From Myxococcales bacterium (GTDB lineage Bacteria > Myxococcota_A > Polyangia > Polyangiales > Polyangiaceae), in NCBI GenBank assembly GCA_016794345.1, contig JAEUKE010000207.1:124001-188000 (forward strand): 64,000 bases of DNA, written 5' to 3'. The position numbers were made by a program, and so were the translations under genes. Each line of letters begins with the position of its first letter. Position 1 is the first letter of the stretch. The notes beneath the pieces were generated by a model. The model did no database searches, was not told where the DNA came from, and saw only the letters and a program-made list of their open reading frames with translations. Of this stretch, positions 7,459 through 16,320 are shown one piece after another.

Positions 7459-9474
7459 TCAGGCGGAGAACCGCGTCGAACGCGGTTGGGGGGCGACGGT
7501 CTCCCAGATCCTGGCGCCGATAAAGATCTGAACCAGCTCGCCGTCCACGTGCTGGTCTTTCACCTCGAAGCCGAGGATGTCGAGCGCCTTCTCGATCGGG
7601 ACAGCACGCTTGTAGGGGCGATCCGAGGCCGTGAGCGCGTCGAAAATGTCGGCGATGCTCATCATCTTCGATTGAAGCGGGATCTCCTCCGCGTGGAGGC
7701 GATTCGGATAGCCGGTGCCGTTCAGCCGCTCGTGGTGCGCTCCTGCAATGTGCGCCACACGGCGGAACTGCTTGCCCCAGGGGATCTGGGAGAGGAACTC
7801 GAAGGTGTGGACCACGTGGCTGCGAATCTCGTCGATCTCGCCGGGCGTCAGGGAGCCGCGCGTCACCGAGAGGCTCTTGACCTCCTCCTGCGTCAGGAAC
7901 GGAAACGACTCGCCCGAGATGCTCGTGTACGTCTCGCGCGCGATGGCCTCGATACGCGCGAAGTCCCCGCCCTTCAGGACCGTCGGCTCGTTCGCGGCGG
8001 CGATGGCGGCGAACGCCGATTCGATCTCGGCCTGGCGCGCGACGAGCTCGTCGTCGAGCGCCGCGAGGTCCTCCTTTTTTCCTCCACGCTCGATGAGGTG
8101 CAGCTTGCGGCGGAGCACGTCGGCCTCGACCGTTCGGATCGCGAAATCGAACCGCAGCCGGATCGAATCGAGCTGGTGCGAAAAGAGCTTCTTCGCCTTC
8201 ACCAGCACCTCCTCGCGAACCCCGATCTTGCCGAAGTCGTGGAGGAGCGACGCGTATTCGAGCTCGCGGAGGTCGTCCTTCGACCAGGTCACCTTTCCGA
8301 ACGTCCCGTGGTCCACTCGCTCGACCGCGCGCGCCAACCCGACGGTCAGGTCGGCGACGCGGCGTGAATGACCGCTCGTCGTCGGATCGCGTTGCTCGAT
8401 CGCCTCCACGCTGGCGCGCACGAAGCCCTCGAGCATGCGGTTGATCTCCGCATAGAGGATGGCGTTCTCCAGGGCGATGCCGGCCTGCGAGGCGAGCGTC
8501 ATCAAGAGCTCTTCGCTCCGCTCGTCGAAGGGGACCACGATGTCCTCGGCGTCCGCCGCGTTCTGGATGCGCCGCTCGACGTCGCGCTTCTTGTTGATGA
8601 GCTGGATCACGCCGATCACGTCTCCCGCGCGGGAGAGCAAGGGCGCGCAGAGCATGCTCTTCGTCCGATAGCCGATCTTCGCGTCGAAGCTGGGGTCGAA
8701 GCCGAATGGGCTACGCGGAGGCAAGTCGTAGACGTCGGCGATGTTGAGCGGGCACTTGTGGAGCGCCACGTAGCCCGACATGCTGCGCGAGCTGACGGGG
8801 ACGCTGAACTCTCGCCAATCGAACTCGACCGAATCGTTCTGCGTGAGCTTGAAGCGGAGGGTGCGCCGCAGCGGATCGGGGTCGTCGCCCTCGACGACGT
8901 AGAGGCTGCCTGCGTCCGCCCCGGTGATGAACCGGCTCTTCTCCAGGATGAGATCGAGGAGCTTGTCGATCTCGCGCTCGGTGGAGAGCGCCTTGGAGAT
9001 CTCGATGAGCTCCCCTAGCTCGTATCGATACCGGCTCAGCCACCTTCCGCGGCTCTCCGCCCTCGATCGTGCCTCGAGGAGCTCGAACGCGGCGGTGATG
9101 GCCACGAAGAGCTCGTCGTCGGAGGGCTGCTCACCCAATAACGAGGCCAGCCCACGCGCCACCGCGCCGCCCAGATCGGGATCACGCGGCCGGCCCAGGA
9201 GCAGGAGCGCCGCCTCGCCTTCGGCGAGCTTGGCGGAGAACGGGCGGAGGAGGTGGCGCGCCCCGTCCCAGACCGAGGCCGGCGCGATGACGAGCGTCGC
9301 CGACTCGGCGCGGACCGAGAGGAGCAATGGGTGCGGCCGAACGATCGCCCTGCTCGCGAGCCGCGGCTCCGCCCGGAGGCGCTCGAGGAGGCGATCGAGG
9401 AAGGCGAGCTCCGCGGCGTGCCCCGGCGCCTCCGAAGGTCCCGGGCCGCGATAGGTGGCAGGCTCCGTCGTCAT
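7459..9474 (-). CDS. GAF and HD-GYP domain protein (probable cyclic-di-GMP phosphodiesterase)
   Basis: 671 residues. A divergent N-terminal region of about 150 residues is followed by a GAF domain (about 155-345) and an HD-GYP domain carrying HDFGKIG and HHERLNGTGYP, the metal-binding and signature motifs of c-di-GMP phosphodiesterases. Between these motifs lies a much longer stretch than normal, with roughly 80-100 extra residues rich in charged helix (AEADVLRRKLHLIERGGKKEDL and onward). The ATG overlaps the phoH stop (ATGA), so the genes are coupled. The N-terminal region could be a receiver-like or other sensor fold but lacks clear motifs. Confidence 0.88.
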   Translation of the reverse strand: MTTEPATYRGPGPSEAPGHAAELAFLDRLLERLRAEPRLASRAIVRPHPLLLSVRAESATLVIAPASVWDGARHLLRPFSAKLAEGEAALLLLGRPRDPDLGGAVARGLASLLGEQPSDDELFVAITAAFELLEARSRAESRGRWLSRYRYELGELIEISKALSTEREIDKLLDLILEKSRFITGADAGSLYVVEGDDPDPLRRTLRFKLTQNDSVEFDWREFSVPVSSRSMSGYVALHKCPLNIADVYDLPPRSPFGFDPSFDAKIGYRTKSMLCAPLLSRAGDVIGVIQLINKKRDVERRIQNAADAEDIVVPFDERSEELLMTLASQAGIALENAILYAEINRMLEGFVRASVEAIEQRDPTTSGHSRRVADLTVGLARAVERVDHGTFGKVTWSKDDLRELEYASLLHDFGKIGVREEVLVKAKKLFSHQLDSIRLRFDFAIRTVEADVLRRKLHLIERGGKKEDLAALDDELVARQAEIESAFAAIAAANEPTVLKGGDFARIEAIARETYTSISGESFPFLTQEEVKSLSVTRGSLTPGEIDEIRSHVVHTFEFLSQIPWGKQFRRVAHIAGAHHERLNGTGYPNRLHAEEIPLQSKMMSIADIFDALTASDRPYKRAVPIEKALDILGFEVKDQHVDGELVQIFIGARIWETVAPQPRSTRFSA

Positions 9475-10526
9475 TCTTTCCCCTTCTCGACCTTTCGCTC
9501 CTGATCGCGCCGATCATACGCGACGATGATCCGCTGCACGAGCGGATGGCGCACCACGTCCACCTCGGTGAAGTGGCAGAAGGCGATCCCCTCGATCCCG
9601 CCGAGGAGCTCGCGGGCCTCGGCCAGCCCGGATCGATGCCCTTGCGGAAGGTCCACCTGGGTGACGTCGCCCGTGACGACGGCCTTCGAGGAGTAGCCGA
9701 GCCGGGTCAGGAACATCTTCATCTGGTCGCTCGTGGTGTTCTGGGCCTCATCCAGAATGACAAATGAGTCATTGAGCGTGCGGCCGCGCATGAACGCCAG
9801 CGGCGCGACCTCGATCAGGCCCCGCGAGACGAGGCCGCTGGCCTTCTCGGTGTCCATCATGTCGTAGAGCGCGTCGTAGAGCGGGCGAAGATACGGGTTC
9901 ACTTTTTCGGCCAGATCGCCGGGCAAGAAGCCGAGCTTCTCGCCCGCCTCGACGGCGGGGCGCGCCAGGATGATGCGCTTGATGCGCCGCTCGAGGAGCG
10001 CTTGCACCGCCATCGCCATCGCCAGGTACGTCTTGCCCGTCCCGGCGGGGCCGATCCCGAACGTCAGGTCGTGGGCGCGAATGGCTTGCAGGTAACGCTT
10101 CTGGGCGATGCTCTTCGCGGCGATGGGCTTCTTGCGCGCCGGAATGACGACGACGTCTTCGAAGATCTCACGCAACGTCGCGCCGGGATGCTCGCGCACG
10201 GCGGCGACGGCGCGCGCGAGATCGTTGGGGGTGAGCTCCGTGCCGCTCGCCAGCATGGCGACGAGATCCGAGAGGAACCGCCGAGCGGCCTCCACCTCGG
10301 CCTGGGGCCCCACGATCTGCACGACGTTTCCGCGCACCCCGGCCTCGACCCCGAGCCCCTTCGTGAGCTGACGGAACTGCTCGCCTCGGGGCCCCATGAG
10401 CGTCGTCAGGATGCCCGTGTCGGCGACCTCGAGCTCGGCCTTGGTGCGAGCGCTCGCGGTCCCTTCCTCTTCAGCTTGACCTACGGCAAGCCGGGTGCGA
10501 GCGTCGGCGTCATCCATCGTGCCCAT
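9471..10526 (-). CDS. phoH: PhoH-like ATPase
   Basis: About 350 residues. The N-terminal KH-like part (MGPRGEQFRQLTKGLGVEAG, RGNVVQIVGP) is followed by the P-loop ATPase with Walker A GPAGTGKTYLA and Walker B FVILDEAQNTT, characteristic of PhoH proteins linked to RNA metabolism. Possible starts are ATG 10547, 10526 and 10517; the first abuts the divergent porin start, so 10526 is taken as a compromise. In many bacteria phoH precedes a membrane HD-domain gene and ybeY. Here it precedes a GAF/HD-GYP gene and no ybeY follows. Confidence 0.93.
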   Translation of the reverse strand: MGTMDDADARTRLAVGQAEEEGTASARTKAELEVADTGILTTLMGPRGEQFRQLTKGLGVEAGVRGNVVQIVGPQAEVEAARRFLSDLVAMLASGTELTPNDLARAVAAVREHPGATLREIFEDVVVIPARKKPIAAKSIAQKRYLQAIRAHDLTFGIGPAGTGKTYLAMAMAVQALLERRIKRIILARPAVEAGEKLGFLPGDLAEKVNPYLRPLYDALYDMMDTEKASGLVSRGLIEVAPLAFMRGRTLNDSFVILDEAQNTTSDQMKMFLTRLGYSSKAVVTGDVTQVDLPQGHRSGLAEARELLGGIEGIAFCHFTEVDVVRHPLVQRIIVAYDRRDQERKVEKGKE

Positions 10527-10545
10527 CTGGCGTCGGAGCTCTCCC

Positions 10546-12324
10546 ATGCTGCCACCCAAAGGCGTAACCGCGAGGCATCGCTCGGCCGTTCTCCTTTCCG
10601 TTCTTATCACGAGCGCGGTCGCCCTGCCGGCCCACGCCCAGCCGGCGCCAGCGCAGCCGGCCCCTCCGCCGCCCGCTCCGCCTCCCGCACAGCCCGCTCC
10701 GCCTCCCGCGCCGGGACAAGGAGCCCCTCCGTCCGCCGCGCCGCCCGCGGCGGGGCCGACCACCGCGCCGCTCGCCGTCCCGGAGGCCCCCCCGGCTCCG
10801 CCGCCGGCAGGCTCGGGCAAGCAGTCGGCGGCCTCCCCGCCCGCGCCGCCCAAGGCCTTCGCGGACGAGGCGGCGCTCGCCGTCCGCGACTCCAGCTCCG
10901 GCGAGCCCGTCGCGGGCTGGCACAACATGTTCTTCATCCGCGACCCGGACGGGCAGTTCCGGCTCTCGCCAACGGGTGACATCCAGCTCGATTTCAACTC
11001 GTGGTTCGGCAAGAACGTGGACTCGGTGCCGACGGTCAATGGCGGCGCGGGGCTCCATCCGCGGTTCTTCGCCAGGCGGATCCGCTTCGGCATGCACGGC
11101 GAGTTCTTGAAGCGATGGACCTTCCTCGCGAACTTCGACGTCACGTCGCCGCTCTCGAACCCCGTCGGCACGGACGAGGTGTCGGCCGCTCCCCCGGGCG
11201 TCGACCCGACCGCGGACACCGCCCGCTTCCGCGCCGTCCAGGGAGTCGACGGCGGTATCGGCATGCGCGAGGCGTGGATCAACTATTCGCTCTGCCCTTG
11301 CCTCAACGTGGAGTTCGGCCAGTTCCGACCGCCGATCTCGCAGGAAAACCGCACCGCCGACTGGAGCACGCCGCTGCTCGAACGGTCGCTCGCCGTCCGC
11401 ACCTTCATCGTCCCGGCCAACCGCGAAGCAGGCCTCATGCTCTGGGGCGATTTCGGCGACGACGTCTTCACCTACGAGGTCGCGGTCACCGGGGGCGACG
11501 GCCAGAATCGCTTCACGGTCGACGCCTCGCCCGACTTCATCGGACGGCTGCTCGTCGCCCCGCTGAAGGGGGTCAAGCTCATCGAGAACGCTCGCATCGG
11601 CATCAGCGCACGCCACGGCCAGCGCGATCAAGAGAACGTCGGCTACGACGTCGTGCCGATCAGCACGCAGCAGGGCTGGGTGCTCTGGAACAGCACCTAC
11701 GCCGATTCACGCGGCAATCGGGTCCACATCATCCCGTCGGGTGCGCAGAACGTCATCGGCGGCGAGCTGCTCGTCCCGGTGGGCCCGGTGGATATCGCTG
11801 CCGAAGGCTACTACGCCGCTTACCACACCCGCGAAGCGCTCGACGGCTTCGCCCTCACCAACACCGAGCGCCTCGGAACCCTGAGCGGCGTCGGCCTGAC
11901 GAGCTGGGTGGACTGGTGGGCCTTCGGCGACGAGCGCATCGGGGCCCCGGTGGGGCGGATGAAGCCGCAGAAGCTCAACCTCCGAAAGAAGGCCGAGTAC
12001 AAACGAGGCCTCCAGCTCACCGCGCTCTTCTCGGCCATCCTCGGCTCCTACGACGGGAACTCCCGCGGAGGCATCGACGACGCCGCGACTCCAGGCTCCG
12101 CCGGCAATCCGGCGACCGACATCGACGCCTTCCAGTTCGGACTGGGCGCCAACTATTGGCACACGCGGAGCGTGCGCCTCGCGCTCAACTACAACCTCTT
12201 CTTCACGCCGGGTAGCGGCGGACGAGAAAACCTCGCCGTGGTGCCGGGCAACATCGTCGAGCCGACGGACGCGGACGCGAACCTGCTCCACGAGCTCGGG
12301 ACGCGCGTCCAGCTCGCGTATTAG
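10546..12324 (+). CDS. Outer-membrane porin of the OprO/OprP (phosphate-selective) family
   Basis: 592 residues. A signal peptide (LLSVLITSAVALPAHA) is followed by about 60 residues of Ala/Pro/Gln, then the porin. The start of the barrel is typical (FRLSPTGDIQLDFNSWFG, followed by FARRIRFGMHGEFLKRWTFLANFD), and the MREAWINYS / LNVEFGQFRPPISQEN segment is a family hallmark. It ends LGTRVQLAY with a C-terminal aromatic residue, as required for BAM-dependent insertion. Substrate is not predictable: the family name implies phosphate, but many myxobacterial paralogues are uncharacterised. It is divergent from phoH. Confidence 0.88.
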   Translation: MLPPKGVTARHRSAVLLSVLITSAVALPAHAQPAPAQPAPPPPAPPPAQPAPPPAPGQGAPPSAAPPAAGPTTAPLAVPEAPPAPPPAGSGKQSAASPPAPPKAFADEAALAVRDSSSGEPVAGWHNMFFIRDPDGQFRLSPTGDIQLDFNSWFGKNVDSVPTVNGGAGLHPRFFARRIRFGMHGEFLKRWTFLANFDVTSPLSNPVGTDEVSAAPPGVDPTADTARFRAVQGVDGGIGMREAWINYSLCPCLNVEFGQFRPPISQENRTADWSTPLLERSLAVRTFIVPANREAGLMLWGDFGDDVFTYEVAVTGGDGQNRFTVDASPDFIGRLLVAPLKGVKLIENARIGISARHGQRDQENVGYDVVPISTQQGWVLWNSTYADSRGNRVHIIPSGAQNVIGGELLVPVGPVDIAAEGYYAAYHTREALDGFALTNTERLGTLSGVGLTSWVDWWAFGDERIGAPVGRMKPQKLNLRKKAEYKRGLQLTALFSAILGSYDGNSRGGIDDAATPGSAGNPATDIDAFQFGLGANYWHTRSVRLALNYNLFFTPGSGGRENLAVVPGNIVEPTDADANLLHELGTRVQLAY

Positions 12325-12337
12325 CAGTCTTCTGAAA

Positions 12338-12399
12338 TTCGCTCGGGTCACCGAGCGAAAGCGAATTTGCTCCTTGATTCACCTGGCAAGCCAGGTGAA
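12338..12399 (+). terminator. Tandem hairpins after the porin gene
   Basis: Two perfect stem-loops lie 14-75 bases after the stop: TTCGCTCGG-GTCA-CCGAGCGAA (12338-12359) and TTCACCTGGC-AA-GCCAGGTGAA (12378-12399). Neither has a long T-run, so they may be mRNA-stabilising 3' ends or a bidirectional terminator between the convergent genes. Confidence 0.5.
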
Positions 12400-12437
12400 C
12401 TGGCGACGTGACGCCGCTGGGTGGGGTTGTTGCCGCT

Positions 12438-12478
12438 CTTTCACCCCCCAGCCCCCCTCACCTTCGTTGAGGGGGGAG
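12438..12478. repeat. C/G-run palindromic repeat
   Basis: TTTCACCCCCCAGCCCCCCTCA followed by a short loop and TGAGGGGGGA. Intergenic, between the convergent porin and EnvC-like genes. Confidence 0.75.
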
Positions 12479-12484
12479 CACCCG

Positions 12485-13507
12485 TCAGAGCCCGAACCAC
12501 GGTCCGGGCTCGACTGCCCGGCCGTCTTTTCGCAGCTCGAAGTAGAGGACGGCGCCGTCGAGGCCGCGCGAGCCGACAGGGCCGATGGGCGTGCCGCTGC
12601 CGATCGAGTCGCCCACCTTCACGTCCGAGCGCTCGAGGTTGCCGTAGATCGTGAAATGGCGCTCGCCGTGGTCGACGACCACCGTGACGCGCAGATCCTG
12701 GTAGTCGTCCGCGAAGACGACCCGACCGGCCGCGACGCTGCGCGCCGAGGCGCTGCCCGTGGCGCGAAGCTCGAGCGCCGGTCCCGCGCCGCCCGACGCG
12801 TCCAGCTTCTTCACCTCGGTGCGCCCCGCGATCGGCAGCGGCAGCCGCCCGAAGAGCGACGGGAATGCCTGGCCCGAGGCCCCGTCGCTGGGGCCCAGGT
12901 CGGCGCCATAGATGGCGACGTAGTCCGGCGGCGCGGTCGAGCTCTCGAATGCGCGGTCGAAGGCCGCGCGGCGCTCGTCCGCCATTTTCATCACGGTCTT
13001 CGCCTTGGCGACCGCCTCGCGCTGCATCGCCAGTGGCGCGCGCTCGACCTTGAGCCGCGTCAGCCGATCGGCGAGGAAATCGCGCTTCTTGCGGAGGACC
13101 TTCTGCTGCTCCAGATCGCGCGAGAGCGCCAGACGCGTCCGCTCGACGCGCGCCGCGTGATCGACGAGCTCGTCGAAGCCCCCTCCGGCCGGCAAGAGGC
13201 CGGCGCGCACCTGCTTGAAGTACGCCTTTCCGCGGGCCACGACGCGCTCGTCCAGGACGGCGAGCTCCTCTTCGATGGCCGCGAGCTCGGCGCCGATGCG
13301 TTTCTCCTCCTCGTCGTATTTCTTGAGCGCGCCCTCGATCTCATAAGGCGAGGTCGGAGGCGGCACGAGGGGTTGGGGTGCGGCTGCGGGGTCGGACGCG
13401 CCGTTCGGCAGCGCCGAGAGGGGGTCGGATCCGGCTGGCACGCCGAAGGCGACGCCGCTCGCGAGCGCCAGGCTGAGGACGACCGAGGTACCGCCGAGCC
13501 GCTTCAT
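12485..13507 (-). CDS. EnvC-like murein hydrolase activator (degenerate M23/LytM domain)
   Basis: 340 residues. A signal peptide (about 1-24), a long coiled-coil region (about 60-210) and a C-terminal LytM/M23 fold are visible. The zinc-ligand positions are lost: the family YAH appears as YGN (HFTIYGNLERS) and the HLHFE motif as VLYFELR. This is the hallmark of EnvC-type activators, which switch on amidases rather than cut peptidoglycan. The gene directly follows ftsX and ftsE, fitting FtsEX-controlled cell-separation signalling. A catalytic role is unlikely given the missing ligands. Confidence 0.85.
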   Translation of the reverse strand: MKRLGGTSVVLSLALASGVAFGVPAGSDPLSALPNGASDPAAAPQPLVPPPTSPYEIEGALKKYDEEEKRIGAELAAIEEELAVLDERVVARGKAYFKQVRAGLLPAGGGFDELVDHAARVERTRLALSRDLEQQKVLRKKRDFLADRLTRLKVERAPLAMQREAVAKAKTVMKMADERRAAFDRAFESSTAPPDYVAIYGADLGPSDGASGQAFPSLFGRLPLPIAGRTEVKKLDASGGAGPALELRATGSASARSVAAGRVVFADDYQDLRVTVVVDHGERHFTIYGNLERSDVKVGDSIGSGTPIGPVGSRGLDGAVLYFELRKDGRAVEPGPWFGL

Positions 13508-13526
13508 TGGTTCATACCCTCGCGGC

Positions 13527-14408
13527 TCATACCGAGGTGAGGCGGCGGAGGCTGAAGAAGGCCGTCGCGGCGCCGAGCGCGCCGCCGAGCGCGACCATTC
13601 CGAGGGCCATCGGCCAGGGCAAGAAGCTCGGCATCACCCCGAGGAGGTTCGCGAGGTGGGTGTCGAAGCGCTGGCGGACGAGCAGGAACATGACGCCCAA
13701 CATGGCCAGCGCGAGCGTGGCGCCGAGCGCGCCTTGTGTGGCGCCTTCCATGACGAACGGGCGGCGTACGAAGTGATCGGTGGCTCCGACGAGCCGGAGC
13801 ACCTCGACCTCGATCTTGCGACGCTGCAAGAGCAGCCGCATCGTCGACGCGACGACGCTGATCACGGCCGCGAGAACGATGATCGCGAGGCAGGCGGCGG
13901 CGGTGACGCCGCCCCCGAGCACGGAGGAGAGCCGCTCCGTCCAGCGCTCGTACGTCTCGACGGACTCGACGGACGGGAGGGCTCGCAGCTTGAGCGCGAT
14001 CGTCTTGAGCTGCTCGTCGGTGACCGAGTCGTCGAACGCGACCTCGATCGAGGCCGGGAAGGCGCGCGCCGGGAGCGAGGCGAGCGCCTCGTCCGCGGCG
14101 ACCACCTCGCGGCGCGCCTCGTCGCTCGAGACGTGCCGCACACGGGCGACGCCCTCGGTCTGTTCGAGGGCCTGCGTGAGCGCGCCCACGTCCGCTTCTT
14201 TCGTGACGTCTTTCAGGTAGACGGTGGCGCGTCCGGCGCGCGACCAGCGGTCGCGAAGCGCCTCCACGTTCGTCACGACGAGCAGCGACGCCGCCAGACA
14301 GACGAAGGCGACCGAGAGCGAAAACACGGTGAGGACCTGCAAGCGCCAATCGCTGCGGCCCGCTCGCCAGGTGCCGAATGTCGCAGGACCCAAGCCTCCG
14401 GTCGTCAT
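13527..14408 (-). CDS. ftsX: Cell-division protein FtsX
   Basis: Membrane half of the ABC-type FtsEX division complex. The 293 residues comprise an N-terminal TM (about 23-45), the periplasmic extracytoplasmic loop (about 46-165, with SVTDEQLKTIALKLRALPSVESVE) and three C-terminal TMs. The cytoplasmic RLVGATDHFVRRPFVMEG segment is typical of FtsX. It lies 10 bases after ftsE and 19 before the envC-like gene, consistent with FtsEX recruiting the EnvC-type activator. Confidence 0.93.
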   Translation of the reverse strand: MTTGGLGPATFGTWRAGRSDWRLQVLTVFSLSVAFVCLAASLLVVTNVEALRDRWSRAGRATVYLKDVTKEADVGALTQALEQTEGVARVRHVSSDEARREVVAADEALASLPARAFPASIEVAFDDSVTDEQLKTIALKLRALPSVESVETYERWTERLSSVLGGGVTAAACLAIIVLAAVISVVASTMRLLLQRRKIEVEVLRLVGATDHFVRRPFVMEGATQGALGATLALAMLGVMFLLVRQRFDTHLANLLGVMPSFLPWPMALGMVALGGALGAATAFFSLRRLTSV

Positions 14409-14418
14409 CTCGTCCTCG

Positions 14419-15249
14419 TCAAGCGACGGCCAGGTCGCCGTCAGTTTCGAAGTCTGCGTACGGGTCTTCCTCGTCCGCGCTCTCCGGATCGTCTTCGCCG
14501 AGACCGCTGGGGACGTCGGTCGCCTTGCCTTCGTCGAGGATCACGACGCGCCGCGGCCGCACGTCGAGCAACGAGCGATCGTGTGTCGCGAAGAGCACCG
14601 TCGCCCCCGTCTCGTGGATGTCCTCGAACATCCCGAGGATGTCGATGGCCAGCTGCGGATCGAGGTTGCCTGTCGGCTCGTCGGCGAGGATGAGCGCCGG
14701 CTCGTGGACGATGGCCCGCGCGATCGCGACGCGCTGCTGCTCGCCGCCCGAGAGGACACGCGCCGGATCGCCGCCGCGTCCGGCGAGGCCCACCCGTTCG
14801 AGCGCCTCGCCGACCCGTGTGCGAACGAGGCGCTGCGGCAGGCCGATCACCTCGAGCGCGATCGCCACGTTGTCGTAGACCGTCCAGCCGGGGACGAGTC
14901 GGAAGTCCTGGAAGACGACGCCGATGTTTCGCCGCAGGGCGGGGATGGCGCTCTCCGGGAGCCTCGCGACGTCGCGGCCGAGGAAGAGGAGCCGGCCGTC
15001 GTCGACCGCCTCGGTCCTGTGAATGAGCCGCAGGAGCGTGCTCTTGCCCGACCCCGAGGGGCCGGTGACGAACACGAACTCGCCGCGCTCCACCGTGAGC
15101 GACATCCCCCGGAGGACGGGCTGATCGGGTCGATACGACTTGTAGATGTTGTCGAAGACCAGGATCGGCCTCGACGCCGCGGAGGGGTCGTAGCGATGCC
15201 CCTGGCGGATCGCCTGGTTGCGGAAACGGCTCGCGACAGTAGCGACCAT
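14419..15249 (-). CDS. ftsE: Cell-division ATP-binding protein FtsE
   Basis: ABC ATPase with all motifs: Walker A GPSGSGKST, Q-loop GVVFQDFRLVPGWTVYDNVA, signature LSGGEQQRVAIARA, Walker B LILADEPTGN and switch ATHDR. FtsE usually starts almost at the ILVFDNIYKSY strand. Here an extra N-terminal segment precedes it. ATG 15249 is used because 15306 would leave only 9 bases to the divergent gene. An acidic tail after the ATPase (DDPESADEEDPYADFETDGDL) is also unusual. Start is uncertain. Confidence 0.92.
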   Translation of the reverse strand: MVATVASRFRNQAIRQGHRYDPSAASRPILVFDNIYKSYRPDQPVLRGMSLTVERGEFVFVTGPSGSGKSTLLRLIHRTEAVDDGRLLFLGRDVARLPESAIPALRRNIGVVFQDFRLVPGWTVYDNVAIALEVIGLPQRLVRTRVGEALERVGLAGRGGDPARVLSGGEQQRVAIARAIVHEPALILADEPTGNLDPQLAIDILGMFEDIHETGATVLFATHDRSLLDVRPRRVVILDEGKATDVPSGLGEDDPESADEEDPYADFETDGDLAVA

Positions 15250-15315
15250 CTGCGAGGCAACTACCTGCTCGCGCAGGGACTGGAAAACTTTTCGGCGAGC
15301 TGCCATAGCCCCCGC

Positions 15316-16200
15316 GTGCGCGTCGCATTCCTCGGGCTGCCCCTGGCTGCTTGCCTCCTCGCGGCGGATGGTCACGAGATCGTCGTCGCGGGCCTCAGCC
15401 GCACCGACACCGTGGGCCGGAGGCGCCTGCGCAGGCTGCTCGGTCCGGAGCGGGTCCTCGACAAACCCAAGCTGGACCGCGCCTTCGCCGCCCGCATCGC
15501 CGATCTGCGCGCCGACCTCCTGGTCAGCTGGTTCTGGACGAACCGGATCCCCGCGTCGGTCGTGGCGGCCGCGCGCGAGGGCGGCATCGGGGTACATCCG
15601 TCGCTCTTGCCCCGTCACCGAGGGCCCGACCCCACGGCCTGGGCCATCTTGCTCGGCGACGCGAAGACCGGCGTGACGTGTCACCGCATCGCGGACGAAT
15701 ACGACACCGGCGACATCCTGGCACAGGAGGAGCTCCCGATCGGCGAAGACTGGGACTCCTGGCGCCTCGCCCGCGCCCTCGACCGCCCGAGCCTCCGTGT
15801 GCTCCGTGACGTGTGCCGGAGGTTTGCGGTGGGCGATCCTCCCATCGCCGTCGCCCAGGACGAGGCGCGCGCGACGGCGGCGCCTTTCCTGGACGAGGAA
15901 GAGCAGACGATCGTGTGGGACGCCCCCACCACGCGTGTCATCCGGCAGATCCGCGCGCTCTCGCCCTCCCCGGGGGCCTTCACCGAGATCTCGGGCCAGA
16001 CCGTCACCGTGCTCCGAGCGTCGAGCCGGGCCGCGTCCCCCTTGCTGGAGACGCCCGGCGAAGCAGCCTGGCTCGACGGGCGCGCGGTCGTCCGCACGCG
16101 CGACGGCGCGGTGGCGCTCGACGTCGTCGAGCGAGACGGCGTTCGACTGGCCAGCGAGGAGCTCTTGGCCCTGCTCACACGCACCAGCCCTTCAGCCTGA
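15316..16200 (+). CDS. Formyltransferase-like protein (Fmt/PurN fold)
   Basis: 294 residues from GTG 15316. The formyltransferase signature HPSLLPRHRGPDP and the DEYDTGDIL motif (catalytic Asp) are present, followed by a C-terminal FMT_C-like region ending near VLRASSRA. The conserved catalytic Asn two residues before the motif His (as in NVHGSLLP of E. coli Fmt) is replaced by Gly (IGVHPSLLP). The N-terminal part is also compact. It may transfer formyl groups to a substrate other than Met-tRNA or be inactive (inference). It is divergent from ftsE. Confidence 0.8.
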   Translation: MRVAFLGLPLAACLLAADGHEIVVAGLSRTDTVGRRRLRRLLGPERVLDKPKLDRAFAARIADLRADLLVSWFWTNRIPASVVAAAREGGIGVHPSLLPRHRGPDPTAWAILLGDAKTGVTCHRIADEYDTGDILAQEELPIGEDWDSWRLARALDRPSLRVLRDVCRRFAVGDPPIAVAQDEARATAAPFLDEEEQTIVWDAPTTRVIRQIRALSPSPGAFTEISGQTVTVLRASSRAASPLLETPGEAAWLDGRAVVRTRDGAVALDVVERDGVRLASEELLALLTRTSPSA

Positions 16201-16320
16201 GGCCGTTCGTGCCGCTGACGAGCCTGGAGCGTGACCCAGTCCCACCCGCCCCCCAGCCCTCTCGCCCTCGGCCACCAGGGTGGTACGCTCGCCCGCGTAC
16301 CGTCCCCGAGGAGGTCTGTC

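Noticed and set aside
16236-16275. Further half-copy of the C/G-run palindrome
   Set aside because: Only a C-rich left arm is visible, with no matching right arm.
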